The notes under the pieces: model-generated
Told to the model about the DNA's origin: nothing
Seen by the model: only the letters and a program-made list of their open reading frames with translations
Database searches by the model: none
From: Paludibacter sp.
Lineage (GTDB): Bacteria > Bacteroidota > Bacteroidia > Bacteroidales > Paludibacteraceae
Assembly: GCA_028692715.1 (NCBI GenBank)
Contig: JAQUWU010000013.1
Span: 25,883 to 89,882, forward strand
DNA: 64,000 bases
Direction of reading: 5' to 3'
Translations under genes and position numbers: made by a program
Part shown: one piece after another, positions 47,601 to 56,398 of the stretch
Position numbering within the stretch: the first letter of the stretch is position 1
How the letters are laid out: the number at the start of each line of letters is the position of its first letter

Positions 47601-47636
47601 TACTGCTAAATAAAATATTTGCTTATTTTTTTTCAT
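44601..47636 (-). CDS. Large surface protein: jelly roll, MucBP-like repeats, beta-repeat region, T9SS-like tail
   Basis: 1011 residues. Signal peptide (to ~24), an N-terminal LamG/CBM-like domain (~30-260), three ~75-residue MucBP-like repeats (each with a FxDxxGxxxKxDxVF-type start and VGxxTLxLxYNK-type end, ~265-490), then a YVWSGVINNNWNETEKNF module leading into a Gly/Asn-rich beta-repeat region like autotransporter-associated repeats (GSGTWTLSAQHTFYKG). The end (VEYFDIRGVKLKL...IIFKKTTFTNGEMKIEKIVIK) looks like a T9SS sorting tail of an unusual kind shared with the next two genes. Probably surface-attached and glycan-binding. It follows the PL11 gene after 33 bases. Confidence 0.75.
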   Translation of the reverse strand: MKKNKQIFYLAVAILFYSIQLVNAQTYFNDYAINENFETGVAGSVFNWGLSGNFGTNSKCANAATGQIAGIIYGKSLDTYGGSVSASISGVKTLEGLKLDSQGRLWLDFDWQVNNGQSLYASGNGGYIYFKDTDGNIILGFNVAKDDPGSTGSYLHLLNLNNTIVDVPDAAATSIIPTSGTGSFARTNQWVHIHAVLNFNSKKIDTLVIHNNTAKYENYSLSFHNNTAGMLSEFELRFKYSGSNASKWRPQLDNFKIYRIRESLGLADVSLKFQDQNGEYFKVDSIFTGQQIGTRFIVPANLLKTERINGFDYIFDAVNSVTTIDSIVGNTTLNLKFNKVSTASVKLRFIDQHGTFFKQDSVFANLQVGSKFTIPVTLSDTMRVGNYYYTPDYTTMTGIDNIVGDSTLVLLYNKKYACTVTVRFQDEDNKTIKPDEVFSNLFEGDSFITTSSQKASVVTDSYYTLNPILPSGISLLEGDTTLVLIYIKSPIVNGTYVWSGVINNNWNETEKNFLINDSPTAYQTGNSVLFNNLAGNTTVNLAMNAYIDGTATVNAPGYEFAGSGELSGFGTFNVDLTSTDQVTLNIKNHLEGGIQVSGGIVELKNAAAAKKLRMADNTKLVWNTNTNMGEASNKLPISTLDGSTEISINTVAAKEYYALIENATTLNIAIGNAESTGETFVNFDGTTFPVDLHLNASNLTGGTSRLGIGRTNPTKKIHLGSGVALGRGATTYGDLFTIGELSGETGSFIDGTNNRISATNRDMRYQIGGLNTDATFNGIIRAYQGKDSLNSVFVEKVGSGTWTLSAQHTFYKGYFHVDAGKVVFAGGGLHDSIPLAVAANATLSTESGKCSVTKVGKTLELDDNAVLTMEINPSESNSDMISATRYIKLSGTLNLINIGGELKGGEEFQLFQATDSIVGSFTEIQPVLPVGLQWDITKLDSEGLLKVTNISATNSLLCTKDILNVEYFDIRGVKLKLTNKFNPNRGNFQQIIFKKTTFTNGEMKIEKIVIK

Positions 47637-47669
47637 TTTAGTGTATTCTAAATTAATTGAATAAATGTT

Positions 47670-50600
47670 TTAAAATAGTTTCTCTTTAATAAAATTCTTT
47701 TTTGTCACAAAACTACCATCCGTGAAAATTATTCGTTGAATAACTACTTCTTTTGAATTTTCATTAATTTTATAACCTAAAATATTATAATACTCTATAG
47801 ATTCAATTTCTTTGCTTCCATAAATTTTATCCACGGCTGAAGCATCGGAAACAATAGCCAGCATACCACTTGAATACAACATACTTTTATCCCACTTCAT
47901 TCCTATAGGTAGTGTTGGTAAAATAATATCACCGGTAATTCCTTCCTGAACATTAAAGAGTGTAAAAATATTACCAACACTAAATTCGCCTGAACCTACT
48001 ATTACTAACTTTAAAGTTCCATTTAATCCTGCATTTTTTGCAACATTCAGTATATCACTTGCTCCAGAAGTTGGGTTTACTTCCATAATAAGAGTTGATC
48101 CTGATTTTAAATCGAATAAACCACCAATATTAAGAGCCTGACAAATACCATCTTCTGTACTTAAGGTTGCTCCGCTATTAACAGTCATATTGTATGTCCC
48201 AACTGAATTAGTTGATGCAGCTACCAAAGTACCGGTTTTGACTGTAGTTGAACCTGTATAAGTGTTGGTTCCAGTAAGTTTCAGCTCCCCTGTCCCTTCT
48301 TTTTCCAATTTGGAACTGGAACCCGAAATTACACCATCAAATGTCGTGGAAATATTATTTCCACCTATTTGCCAAGTGGTTAAACCTCCGTTCAAACTTC
48401 CGGCACCAGTTATAGCACCAACTTTAATAGTTTTTCCACTGGTCATGTGATACATTTGAGTACCATTTGCAAGATCAAAAGTAGATTTACTGTAACCATA
48501 ATCGTTGTTAATGCGAAACTGACCTCCGTCGGTACTAGAAAGCACTTGTATTGTACCTGTAAATGAATTCCAGTTCCCCCTAAAATCCAAACGAATGTAC
48601 GGAATAGATAATTGTAGCCTACCAGCTCCAGTGAGATTGCTTGATACTTTCCAACGCATTGGGAAGTTAATTCTTCCAATTTTACCGGAAGGTACAACAA
48701 TTGGATTACCAAATGGTGTTGCTGTATTACTGTCGCTATTATTATCTTTCATAGCAATTGAAGGTATAATAACTGAAGAGTCACCTAAAAAGGTGAGAGT
48801 TGTTCCATTTCCCAATCCAGTTCGATTGGCATCTAGAGTGGCAAGAGAGATTCGTCCTTCTTTAAATATTATTGATTTGAATTCATTACCAGTATTAAGA
48901 TTTAAAACGCCTAAACCTTCTTTAACAAGATTTGTATTTGCACCACTTATACTGTTCTGAGTATAAATGCTAGCATTTCCAACTGTATTTAATATAACAC
49001 TGTCGCCCCCTAATTTTATATTCCTATCTGTAGCACTTGATCCTGTGAGTTTTAGAGTTACATTGGATAACTGGACGGAACTTCCTTTACCAAATGATGA
49101 TTCAACTCCAGCATTCTGAATATTAACGGCTTCAACAGTTCCACCAAGTATTTGAGTTTCGCCTGTATAAGTGTTATTTACAGTAGAAATTTTTAATGTT
49201 CCGGCATTCTCTTTCTTTAAAAATCCTGTACCACCTATTCCACCAGTACCTGATAAAGTGTATGTTCCCGTAGTGTTTGCAAAAAATGTGTTTCCTGCCG
49301 ACATTTGTTCGGTAGTTATAACAATATTTTTATTTATTGCATCGTCATTGAATAAAACGGTATCATTCGGAACAAAGAAGTACTCGCCACTTTCCTTACG
49401 GAAGTTAATAGACCGATAATCCCATGTAGAACTTGTTTGACCAGACCACACTACACTACTGGCCGAACGTGTTGATATTATTTCGAGAACAACTTTGTTA
49501 TTTCCAATTATAATGTTGTAAGGTTTTCCTTCAAAACCTCGGATTTTAAATTTTGCCGGTGTAGCTCCGGTGGTACCACTATAAGTTATAAGTGTATAAC
49601 TACCCGCTATTGGAGCACCTCCTGAAAAATTTACTTCCAGAAAATTATTGTTTCCGGTTACATTGAAGTTTCCTAAAATTACAATTGAATCATTTATTGT
49701 TCCATCTGCATTTACATCAAAAGCAAAGGTGTTTCGTCCTGAGCCACTAACATTGCCTACAATGGTTATTTTTCCATTCGGTTCAATGCGACCTCCAGCA
49801 TAATTTAATCCTTCGTTCAACGTTAAACCTCCGTTTAAAGTACAATTACCTGCAATTACTCCACGCGCATCCACCACAACATTACTTTGTAATGAACCAT
49901 TTACAATAATTTTCCCCTCTGAAATACGGGTAATCCCTGTATAAGTATGATTACCATTAATGGTTACAGATCCTTGCATGGACTTAACAATATCCATATT
50001 CCCGGAGAAAGTACCTGTGCCATCAAAAACATAATCATGTTCTCTTGGATTCATAAGCCAAAGGCGGGAAGGAGAAATACTTCCATTCAAATTTATTACG
50101 CTATTCGGATTGCGAATATCAAACATGATGCTTTTACCATTTACAGCATTTGTCAACAAGGAAGCGGAAGTAATATATTCTTCAGCCAATTGTATTGGTG
50201 CAATTGGAGAAGGAACCATATCTGTTGCCATGAAATAATCCACATCAGCAGATTGGTAATAACCTTTTGCAGTTGTTTGGCATCGATAAGCGGGGTTTTG
50301 CATGAGGCAATACAAGCGAGTAGAAGTAACATCCCAATTGGACACAATAGCAAAGCCAGTAGTATCTTTTCTTACAAGAACCAATTCTTCTCGCCAATCA
50401 CCTAATATATCTCCCCAAAAAGCAGGTCTGCCTGAACCATATGCTTGTAGTTCGGAAATTCCACTTTCACTATAGAAATTTGGTGTCACACGCTCCATTC
50501 TTGAATTTTCAGAAACGAATTTTTCAAATGCAAGGCTGGTACCGCCTCCACCAACAGAAATACAATGATATCGCGTTAAATCAGGACCCCACCAAAGTGG

Positions 50601-52031
50601 TTCGTTAGAAAATGATCCTTTAGTACTACCTAGCGCTTCACCTTTGCTATCATATATCTGATAACTATTCATGGTTGACCAGTATTGCAAACCTCTCACA
50701 GTTGGAATTGCAGCCATACAAATTCCTCTTCCAACATCACCAATACTTGATAAATAATTTCCTTTAATTACCTCACTGGTTGCCGGATCCCAAAGTCCCA
50801 TACCCATCACACTACTTTGCTGAATACTGAAATGTTCCAATCCCGGACGATCAGGATCAATATCAGCAAGGGTATGACGATCACCATGTCGTAGGTTATC
50901 AGATGGATATGGTAACAAAGTGCCATCGTGGTCAATAACATAGCTTACTTCAATAAATTCATCTTTACCATCACCATCAGTATCAGCTACTCTGACTTGA
51001 TGACCAGCACGTCCTATCTCTGTCGATGTAGAAAGTCGAGACCAATTTGTAATCAAATTTCCGTTTGAAAATCCTATTGAACAGATACCACCATTTACAT
51101 CATTTTTATATTGGTATATCAAAGATGGGTTTATACCATCATAATATGCAATGATAAAATGTCCCGATATGCATTTGGCACTACTTGTAGATGTAAAACT
51201 ACTAAAATTCGGAACGCTAATCTTATTGATTAAATTTCCTGTTCTACCATCAACTATAGTTATAAACTGAGGATGAGTAGTCATTCCACTGACATTGTAA
51301 TCTTTTACAGTACCATCCGAGTTTTTAATCTGTGTACCATCAGGAAAAGTAGTTCCTTCACTGGAAGTGAAAAGGACTTCAGCAAATCCATCCCCATTCA
51401 TATCATAAACAGTCACCTGATCAGCATGTCCTGAACTCATAGTAGGAACATTTGTACCTACATAAATCCGCCACATAAAAACGCCATCTGATGTATATGC
51501 TTCAATCAGTTTACTAACCGGAGGTGTATCGGCAGTTGTTTCTTCTTCGTCGGCTATGCTGCCACCTACACGATCGATAACAAAATCAAATTTACCATCG
51601 CCATTCAGGTCACCGACCCAACAGTATTTTGTTCTCATTTTACCCCAACCGGCTGGTAGCGGTGCAAAATCGATATTCTTCACTACCCGATTGGCAGGTT
51701 GATCAATTGACATTTCCCACGAGCCATCGGCGGGTTTTTCCACACCATTTATCACTGGACGCACCGAATATGTAGCTGCGCTGGTAGTGCTTAAATTAGC
51801 CAACAGATTAGTAGAGGCTGTAATCGGTGAGGTATTGAGCTTGGTTGAACCTTGATACACATTGAAAGAAATGTTATCAGGATCGGTGGCAAGTAATCGC
51901 CAAGAAATAAAGACCTGCGAGCTGCTTTTTTTTATGGCAACAACTCCTCGATCCAGATTTTCAGCTTGTCTTTGTGAATATGTTGAAAAAGCGCACATGT
52001 AAATTATAATTAAAAATAAGATTTTTCTCAT
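47670..52031 (-). CDS. Rhamnogalacturonan lyase, family PL11, fused to beta-repeat region
   Basis: 1453 residues. After the signal peptide (to ~20) comes a PL11 catalytic region (~21-620) that begins RQAENLDRGVVAIKKSSSQV and has propeller Ca-binding loops DLNGDG (141-146), DMNGDG and DTDGDG; motifs such as SGHADQVTVYDMNGDG and PAFWGDILGDWREEL fit YesW-type enzymes. PL11 cleaves Rha-GalA bonds by beta-elimination. Residues ~640-1390 add autotransporter-associated beta repeats (NTYTGETQILGGTVEAV, GTNTYTGSTTVKTGTL), and the tail (IESIEYYNILGYKI...IIFTDGSFVTKK) resembles those of its two neighbours. Typical PL11 is ~600-650 residues, so the C-terminal 800 are an extension. Probably a surface enzyme. 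Confidence 0.88.
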   Translation of the reverse strand: MRKILFLIIIYMCAFSTYSQRQAENLDRGVVAIKKSSSQVFISWRLLATDPDNISFNVYQGSTKLNTSPITASTNLLANLSTTSAATYSVRPVINGVEKPADGSWEMSIDQPANRVVKNIDFAPLPAGWGKMRTKYCWVGDLNGDGKFDFVIDRVGGSIADEEETTADTPPVSKLIEAYTSDGVFMWRIYVGTNVPTMSSGHADQVTVYDMNGDGFAEVLFTSSEGTTFPDGTQIKNSDGTVKDYNVSGMTTHPQFITIVDGRTGNLINKISVPNFSSFTSTSSAKCISGHFIIAYYDGINPSLIYQYKNDVNGGICSIGFSNGNLITNWSRLSTSTEIGRAGHQVRVADTDGDGKDEFIEVSYVIDHDGTLLPYPSDNLRHGDRHTLADIDPDRPGLEHFSIQQSSVMGMGLWDPATSEVIKGNYLSSIGDVGRGICMAAIPTVRGLQYWSTMNSYQIYDSKGEALGSTKGSFSNEPLWWGPDLTRYHCISVGGGGTSLAFEKFVSENSRMERVTPNFYSESGISELQAYGSGRPAFWGDILGDWREELVLVRKDTTGFAIVSNWDVTSTRLYCLMQNPAYRCQTTAKGYYQSADVDYFMATDMVPSPIAPIQLAEEYITSASLLTNAVNGKSIMFDIRNPNSVINLNGSISPSRLWLMNPREHDYVFDGTGTFSGNMDIVKSMQGSVTINGNHTYTGITRISEGKIIVNGSLQSNVVVDARGVIAGNCTLNGGLTLNEGLNYAGGRIEPNGKITIVGNVSGSGRNTFAFDVNADGTINDSIVILGNFNVTGNNNFLEVNFSGGAPIAGSYTLITYSGTTGATPAKFKIRGFEGKPYNIIIGNNKVVLEIISTRSASSVVWSGQTSSTWDYRSINFRKESGEYFFVPNDTVLFNDDAINKNIVITTEQMSAGNTFFANTTGTYTLSGTGGIGGTGFLKKENAGTLKISTVNNTYTGETQILGGTVEAVNIQNAGVESSFGKGSSVQLSNVTLKLTGSSATDRNIKLGGDSVILNTVGNASIYTQNSISGANTNLVKEGLGVLNLNTGNEFKSIIFKEGRISLATLDANRTGLGNGTTLTFLGDSSVIIPSIAMKDNNSDSNTATPFGNPIVVPSGKIGRINFPMRWKVSSNLTGAGRLQLSIPYIRLDFRGNWNSFTGTIQVLSSTDGGQFRINNDYGYSKSTFDLANGTQMYHMTSGKTIKVGAITGAGSLNGGLTTWQIGGNNISTTFDGVISGSSSKLEKEGTGELKLTGTNTYTGSTTVKTGTLVAASTNSVGTYNMTVNSGATLSTEDGICQALNIGGLFDLKSGSTLIMEVNPTSGASDILNVAKNAGLNGTLKLVIVGSGEFSVGNIFTLFNVQEGITGDIILPTLPIGMKWDKSMLYSSGMLAIVSDASAVDKIYGSKEIESIEYYNILGYKINENSKEVVIQRIIFTDGSFVTKKNFIKEKLF

Positions 52032-52101
52032 AGGATATATATTTATTAAATATGATTAGTAAAAATTACTGAGTTACTTCGGAGTAACTTTTGTAAATTA
52101 A

Positions 52102-52151
52102 AAAAAACGAAACCCACCTATAGTTTTGAATTTGGTGAGTTCCGATTTTTT
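52102..52151 (-). terminator. Terminator between two T9SS surface-protein genes
   Basis: An A-rich left arm with AAACCCACC (52102-52118) pairs imperfectly with GGTGAGTTCCGATTTTTT (52134-52151) a few bases past the stop at 52158. The left A run gives a U run on the minus strand. Confidence 0.65.
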
Positions 52152-52157
52152 TATTTT

Positions 52158-55100
52158 TTATTTATCTTGAATAAAATATTTCTGAATTTCGACAGAATTA
52201 TCTTCATATAATATTCTTTTCAAAAGTAAACCTTTGCTGTATTTACTAATTTTTCTTCCTAGAAAATCATAATAATCAATTTTCTTAATTATTTTAGTTG
52301 CTTTCGGATTACTGACATCTGTCTCTCTAACTAAACTTAGAAGTGTTCCGGCATTTGTCGACTCATCAAAGTACCATACATATCTGGCACCTTCTGTCTC
52401 TGGTGTAACTCCAGTAATATCGACACCATTCACATATACTTTCGAAAATGACAAATCAATATTACTCATAGATTTAATCATTTGAATACTTTGTCCCTCT
52501 TCAGATGCGTTTATTTTTATATCCAAAACACTACCAATAATCGTAATATCTCCTTGTGCATCAATTACATCATAATTTCCCTCAGTAAAGTTATTTACAT
52601 TCATTGAAACAGTAGCTTTGTCGTACGAAGCAAAAGAGTTGGCTAATTTCGCACCACCTTTGAAAGTACCTAAAACATCAAAATTATATGCACCGATGAA
52701 ATTATTTTCACATTCAATCGTTCCTAAAGTGTCTACCTTAAGTGTAATTAAATTAATTGCCGGAGCAACTACAGAATCTCCTAATATCAGACGACTGTTT
52801 GGGTTAACAATAATAGTATGTGGAGCAACAACTGCTGAATCTTGTCCAACTGAATTTTTAGCAATATAATCACTAAAATAAAGTTTGTTATTTAACTCTA
52901 AAGTTCCACCTTTTACATTAATGGAATTAAACATTGATTTATTTGTTACTTCGGGGAAAGTAATAGTACCGTTCACGATCCATTTCCCAGCCCCCACTTT
53001 ATCCAACCGCATACCGCTTCTTCCCCAAACCAAAGTATCTGACTGACGATTCATCGTAGTACTGTCGATTACTGCACCTTGTATAATTTTTGACAACCAG
53101 GGACGTATAGAGCCATCATATACCGCATCGGTACCTAAAGATCCAATTTCATAACCACTTGCTCGTCCATCAACATAACCCCCTTCAATAAATGAATTTG
53201 TGCTACCTGTCAACTCACCTATTTTTAATCGATCTGAACCTCCAGAACCTTCATTAGCATGACGAATAATCCGTATATTATCACCTAAATGTACCTTAGT
53301 GCTATCCAACATTGTTAAATTCGTTGCGAATGCTATCGGCATTATGCTATTCTCAATATCTGTAGTAACGTTTAATTGAATATTTCTGGAAAGAGAAGTT
53401 GAACTACCACTCCAATAATTTGAAGATTTCGCACCTGATGTCTTCAATAATAAATTCAAAGTAGATACGTTTTTTGTTTTTACACTGTAAATATTATTTG
53501 ATATTGCATCGTAGTTAACCGTTCCACCTTGTCCTTCTACATTTAGTGAAAGTGATCCACTAGGCACATCAAATTTAACAGTTGAATTGTCTTGTTTCAA
53601 CATTAAATTCGATAGTGGTGTAAGTGATTTTAAAGTAATTTCATTTGTATTAACTACAGCACCACCTTTTAACGTTGAAGCATTCATAGCAATTGTAGTT
53701 GGAGCATTTATATATAAAGTGTCATTCCCAATAATACTTCCCGTACCACCAAATACGTAATCTGGTGCCGAAATTGTTATAGGAGCATCGTTTAAATGTA
53801 TTGGTTCATTTATATTTACTTCCTTGTTTATGATATTTTCGTCTGAAAACTCTACAGCATTACCAACTTGATAACTGAAAGGTGATACGCCATTCACTTT
53901 AAAATTATCCTCCAGTTCACTCCAATTAGTACTATTTGCACCATTCCAAATATATGTACCTATAGTTTTTGAAGATTTTTTAAATACTACATATAAAGTA
54001 TTTATACTGTCTTTTACAACACTTAGGCTTTCTCCATTTGCATTTCGGCTTGCATTTGCTTCATGAGTCGCAGATTCATCATAAGCGTAATAATTATTTT
54101 CATCTTCAAAACGAAGTTTGTCTTCGGTTTCCAATGAAATTTTAAAACCAACTTCCTGAGCTGAAATTAATCGAGTTGACTTTGCGAAATTACCTTCACG
54201 GTCTATATAATTAATACTCACATCTTCAACGCCTTTCGATGGTTTCATTACGTAAACTTCTAAATTATCAATGAGATATTCGAAATTTGAATTTCCTCCA
54301 GCACCTAATTGAGTTGTTCTTAAACTAAATCCTTCAATTCGTGAAATGTCTTTTATTATTCTCTCTGCTTCTGGTACAATACTATTTCTACCAGCCATAT
54401 TGGGAGCAAGAAATGGGATATTGGTCAATGTTTGGGAGTTCTGGGTACTGTCAAGCTGTGTGATAGTAAATTCCTCTATAACCTGAGATTTAAAGTTCAA
54501 CTTCAACTTTAGATGATATTGGTGTGTATCTTTGTAACGTACATTTAACTTTGTACTCTGATTCATACTGTCAGCTTCATGCCATGTAGCTCCGGCACGA
54601 CGAAAACGAGCAAGATCCGAACCACCCAACGCATGAAAAGGTCTGTAAAATGATCCTGGGATAGTATCAACTCGTATAATATTCCCTGCGTCATCTGTTA
54701 CATTAACAGTAGAAGGTTGACCTTTAGGGTCAAGATTTACTAAATGTAAATGTCCTGGACCTCCACGTAATTCAGGTACAGTATCAGGTTTGTAGGCATA
54801 CAACAGAAAAAACGAATCTCCATACCAAGTGTCACCTTTTTTTTCACCGTCAGAAAAATTTTTACTATTCGAACCTGACAACATTAAACCAATAGCGTTT
54901 TTACCGGTGGAATTAAATCCAGCATTACTACTCGTCCAGTCGAATTCAACAAACCAAACAGTTGAATCTTTATCTTCACTGGTAGCAGTTGATGGGAATC
55001 GTAATTCTCCACCACGTCCACCACTTCCTCCGCCTCTAAACTGAAATGCATTAAATAGAGTAGTATCTATTGAATTGACAAAATAATACCCTGCTACATT

Positions 55101-55319
55101 TGTAAAATAATTCGAATTACTGTTATTCCAGCTCCAATCTGCAGGTAAAGTTTCACCAGTAACTCCTAAAATTGGTGTTTGTCCATTTAACGCAGCAATA
55201 CCATTAAAGTTCTGATTGATGTGCCAGGCTTTGTAATCGGGTAGAACATTTGATTTACTACTGACATTCATTGTTGCTATTAACATAGCAATTAAAAAAA
55301 TTGTAAGTGTTTTTTTCAT
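52158..55319 (-). CDS. Large surface protein: jelly roll, MucBP-like domain, beta-repeat region, T9SS-like tail
   Basis: 1053 residues. Signal peptide, an N-terminal lectin/LamG-like domain (~30-360, FRGGGSGGRGGELRFPS, TVWFVEFDWTSS), one MucBP-like unit (~365-450, VEDVSINYIDREGNFAKSTR), the module YIWNGANSTNWSELEDNF, a long beta-repeat region with Asn- and Ser-rich turns, and the tail IKKIDYYDFLGRKISKYSKG / LLKRILYEDNSVEIQKYF. It has the same architecture as the protein at 44601, with one instead of three MucBP-like units. No catalytic motif is recognised. Probably a surface adhesin or glycan-binding partner of PL11. It is the first gene of the three; a terminator separates it from PL11. Confidence 0.73.
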   Translation of the reverse strand: MKKTLTIFLIAMLIATMNVSSKSNVLPDYKAWHINQNFNGIAALNGQTPILGVTGETLPADWSWNNSNSNYFTNVAGYYFVNSIDTTLFNAFQFRGGGSGGRGGELRFPSTATSEDKDSTVWFVEFDWTSSNAGFNSTGKNAIGLMLSGSNSKNFSDGEKKGDTWYGDSFFLLYAYKPDTVPELRGGPGHLHLVNLDPKGQPSTVNVTDDAGNIIRVDTIPGSFYRPFHALGGSDLARFRRAGATWHEADSMNQSTKLNVRYKDTHQYHLKLKLNFKSQVIEEFTITQLDSTQNSQTLTNIPFLAPNMAGRNSIVPEAERIIKDISRIEGFSLRTTQLGAGGNSNFEYLIDNLEVYVMKPSKGVEDVSINYIDREGNFAKSTRLISAQEVGFKISLETEDKLRFEDENNYYAYDESATHEANASRNANGESLSVVKDSINTLYVVFKKSSKTIGTYIWNGANSTNWSELEDNFKVNGVSPFSYQVGNAVEFSDENIINKEVNINEPIHLNDAPITISAPDYVFGGTGSIIGNDTLYINAPTTIAMNASTLKGGAVVNTNEITLKSLTPLSNLMLKQDNSTVKFDVPSGSLSLNVEGQGGTVNYDAISNNIYSVKTKNVSTLNLLLKTSGAKSSNYWSGSSTSLSRNIQLNVTTDIENSIMPIAFATNLTMLDSTKVHLGDNIRIIRHANEGSGGSDRLKIGELTGSTNSFIEGGYVDGRASGYEIGSLGTDAVYDGSIRPWLSKIIQGAVIDSTTMNRQSDTLVWGRSGMRLDKVGAGKWIVNGTITFPEVTNKSMFNSINVKGGTLELNNKLYFSDYIAKNSVGQDSAVVAPHTIIVNPNSRLILGDSVVAPAINLITLKVDTLGTIECENNFIGAYNFDVLGTFKGGAKLANSFASYDKATVSMNVNNFTEGNYDVIDAQGDITIIGSVLDIKINASEEGQSIQMIKSMSNIDLSFSKVYVNGVDITGVTPETEGARYVWYFDESTNAGTLLSLVRETDVSNPKATKIIKKIDYYDFLGRKISKYSKGLLLKRILYEDNSVEIQKYFIQDK

Positions 55320-55498
55320 AATAATAAATTGTTTTGTTTATTTTATGAAACAAAAGTATTCCTAACCTATGAATTTATATTGTCCGATTGTTCAAATGAT
55401 AGGACTTTTATTCATTATCAGCAAAAAGTAGTTTAACGGTGTATTTGCCAGTATATACATCAATACAATGATTCTATGATAAAAGACATTAGAACAAA

Positions 55499-55515
55499 GA
55501 ACCAAGAGCAAAGAT
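55499..55515. repeat. Short intergenic repeat shared with 10627-10643
   Basis: GAACCAAGAGCAAAGAT differs from the copy at 10627 by one base. It is near the start of the 1.1-kb region without intact genes. Confidence 0.4.
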
Positions 55516-55688
55516 AAGGCGTAGTTTATCAGCACTTTACCAAACACAAAATGTAAGTTATAAATGACGTTTATAATATAATAAGGATTGCAGGAAAATA
55601 ATGATATTAAAATTATTAGCAAGAATAATCATTTGACGAATTTTGGTAATGTGACTTCTATCACTATCAGATTTATGAGAATAAATTA

Positions 55689-55868
55689 TTATTTACCCAC
55701 CACCGGTATACCATCACTTGTTATGCCTTCAGCACTAATATTAATATGTTTGCAGGTAATATTATTGTATAACTGCACGGTGGTTTTGCCGGTACTGTCT
55801 GTTTTTACATCGGGATTCCTGTAAAGTGTACGACGGTACTCCCCCGTCCTACCAGATATCCCGCTCAT
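55689..55868 (-). pseudogene. 3' remnant of a macroglobulin/MG2-type surface protein gene
   Basis: The minus strand carries 59 codons ending in TAA. They read TGEYRRTLYRNPDVKTDSTG, then TTVQLYNNITCKHINISAEG and ITSDGIPVVGK. This resembles the extreme C-terminus of large Bacteroidota alpha-2-macroglobulin-like (MG2) proteins, normally over 700 residues. An in-frame stop lies two codons before the ATG at 55868 and I find no upstream part, so this is a leftover 3' end. Family assignment is from memory. Confidence 0.55.
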
Positions 55869-55896
55869 TCCTTATTCTAATGCTGGACGCCACGTT

Positions 55897-56103
55897 GTTG
55901 GGATTTGCAATCCCAACTTTTGTATTCTTAGGATCTGTGATCCGTTCTTTTACACAATCTACCATTACTTCCAATAGTCTTTATCCACTAGCATATTCTA
56001 TAGCCGAACTATATCGGTAATCTTCTGTATCTGTTTTGTTTATTTTAAGATGGATTACAAATCCGAAAACTACAGAGGGTGGGATTAGAAATATATCCCA
56101 CCC
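55897..56103. repeat. Row of four short hairpins, REP-like
   Basis: Four small dyads lie within 207 bases: GTTGGGATT-TGC-AATCCCAAC (55897-55917), GGATC-TGT-GATCC (55931-55943), GGATT-ACA-AATCC (56052-56064) and GGGTGGGAT/ATCCCACCC (56077-56103). Three share a GGAT(T/C)-NNN-(A/G)ATCC core. The pattern suggests a degenerate repetitive element. Confidence 0.5.
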
Positions 56104-56198
56104 ACGTGCAGCGCCCAACTAACTAACAACCAACCAATTACATATGCGATTGGACGGGGATTGGGAAACACATAGCTGAGCTGTAGATATTTCTGTTA

Positions 56199-56359
56199 TT
56201 ACAGATTAAATGTAAATAAAACCAATTCTAATAGTACAGTGATTATCAGTAAGACAAATGATGTAATCCAAAGTTTCCTTGTTTTTTTACTATACCTATA
56301 AATAATGTGATTAAAAAAACTATTGGAATTCAGATTGAAATAATTACGACAAAATTCAT
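56199..56359 (-). pseudogene. Decayed gene for a ~53-residue two-helix membrane protein
   Basis: From an ATG at 56359 the minus strand reads MNFVVIISI, then TGA, then IPIVFLITLFIGIVKK. After a 7-base A tract the frame shifts to RKLWITSFVLLIITVL and LELVLFTFNL, then stop. If TGA was TGG (Trp) and one A was lost from the tract, the region restores to exactly 53 codons plus stop with two hydrophobic helices separated by a KKTRK turn. I recognise no family. The restored open frame is an inference. Confidence 0.45.
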
Positions 56360-56398
56360 TTTACTTTGATTTTAAGTTATTATGTGTTTTCGGAATTT

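Noticed and set aside
49947-50405. A 152-codon plus-strand frame inside the PL11 gene
   Set aside because: Antisense shadow of PL11 coding sequence with a composition unlike real proteins of the window.
44601-55319. Possible CRISPR or tandem DNA repeats in the surface-protein genes
   Set aside because: The periodicity is at protein level (MucBP-like and beta-strand repeats); the DNA copies differ widely and no identical spaced repeats exist.
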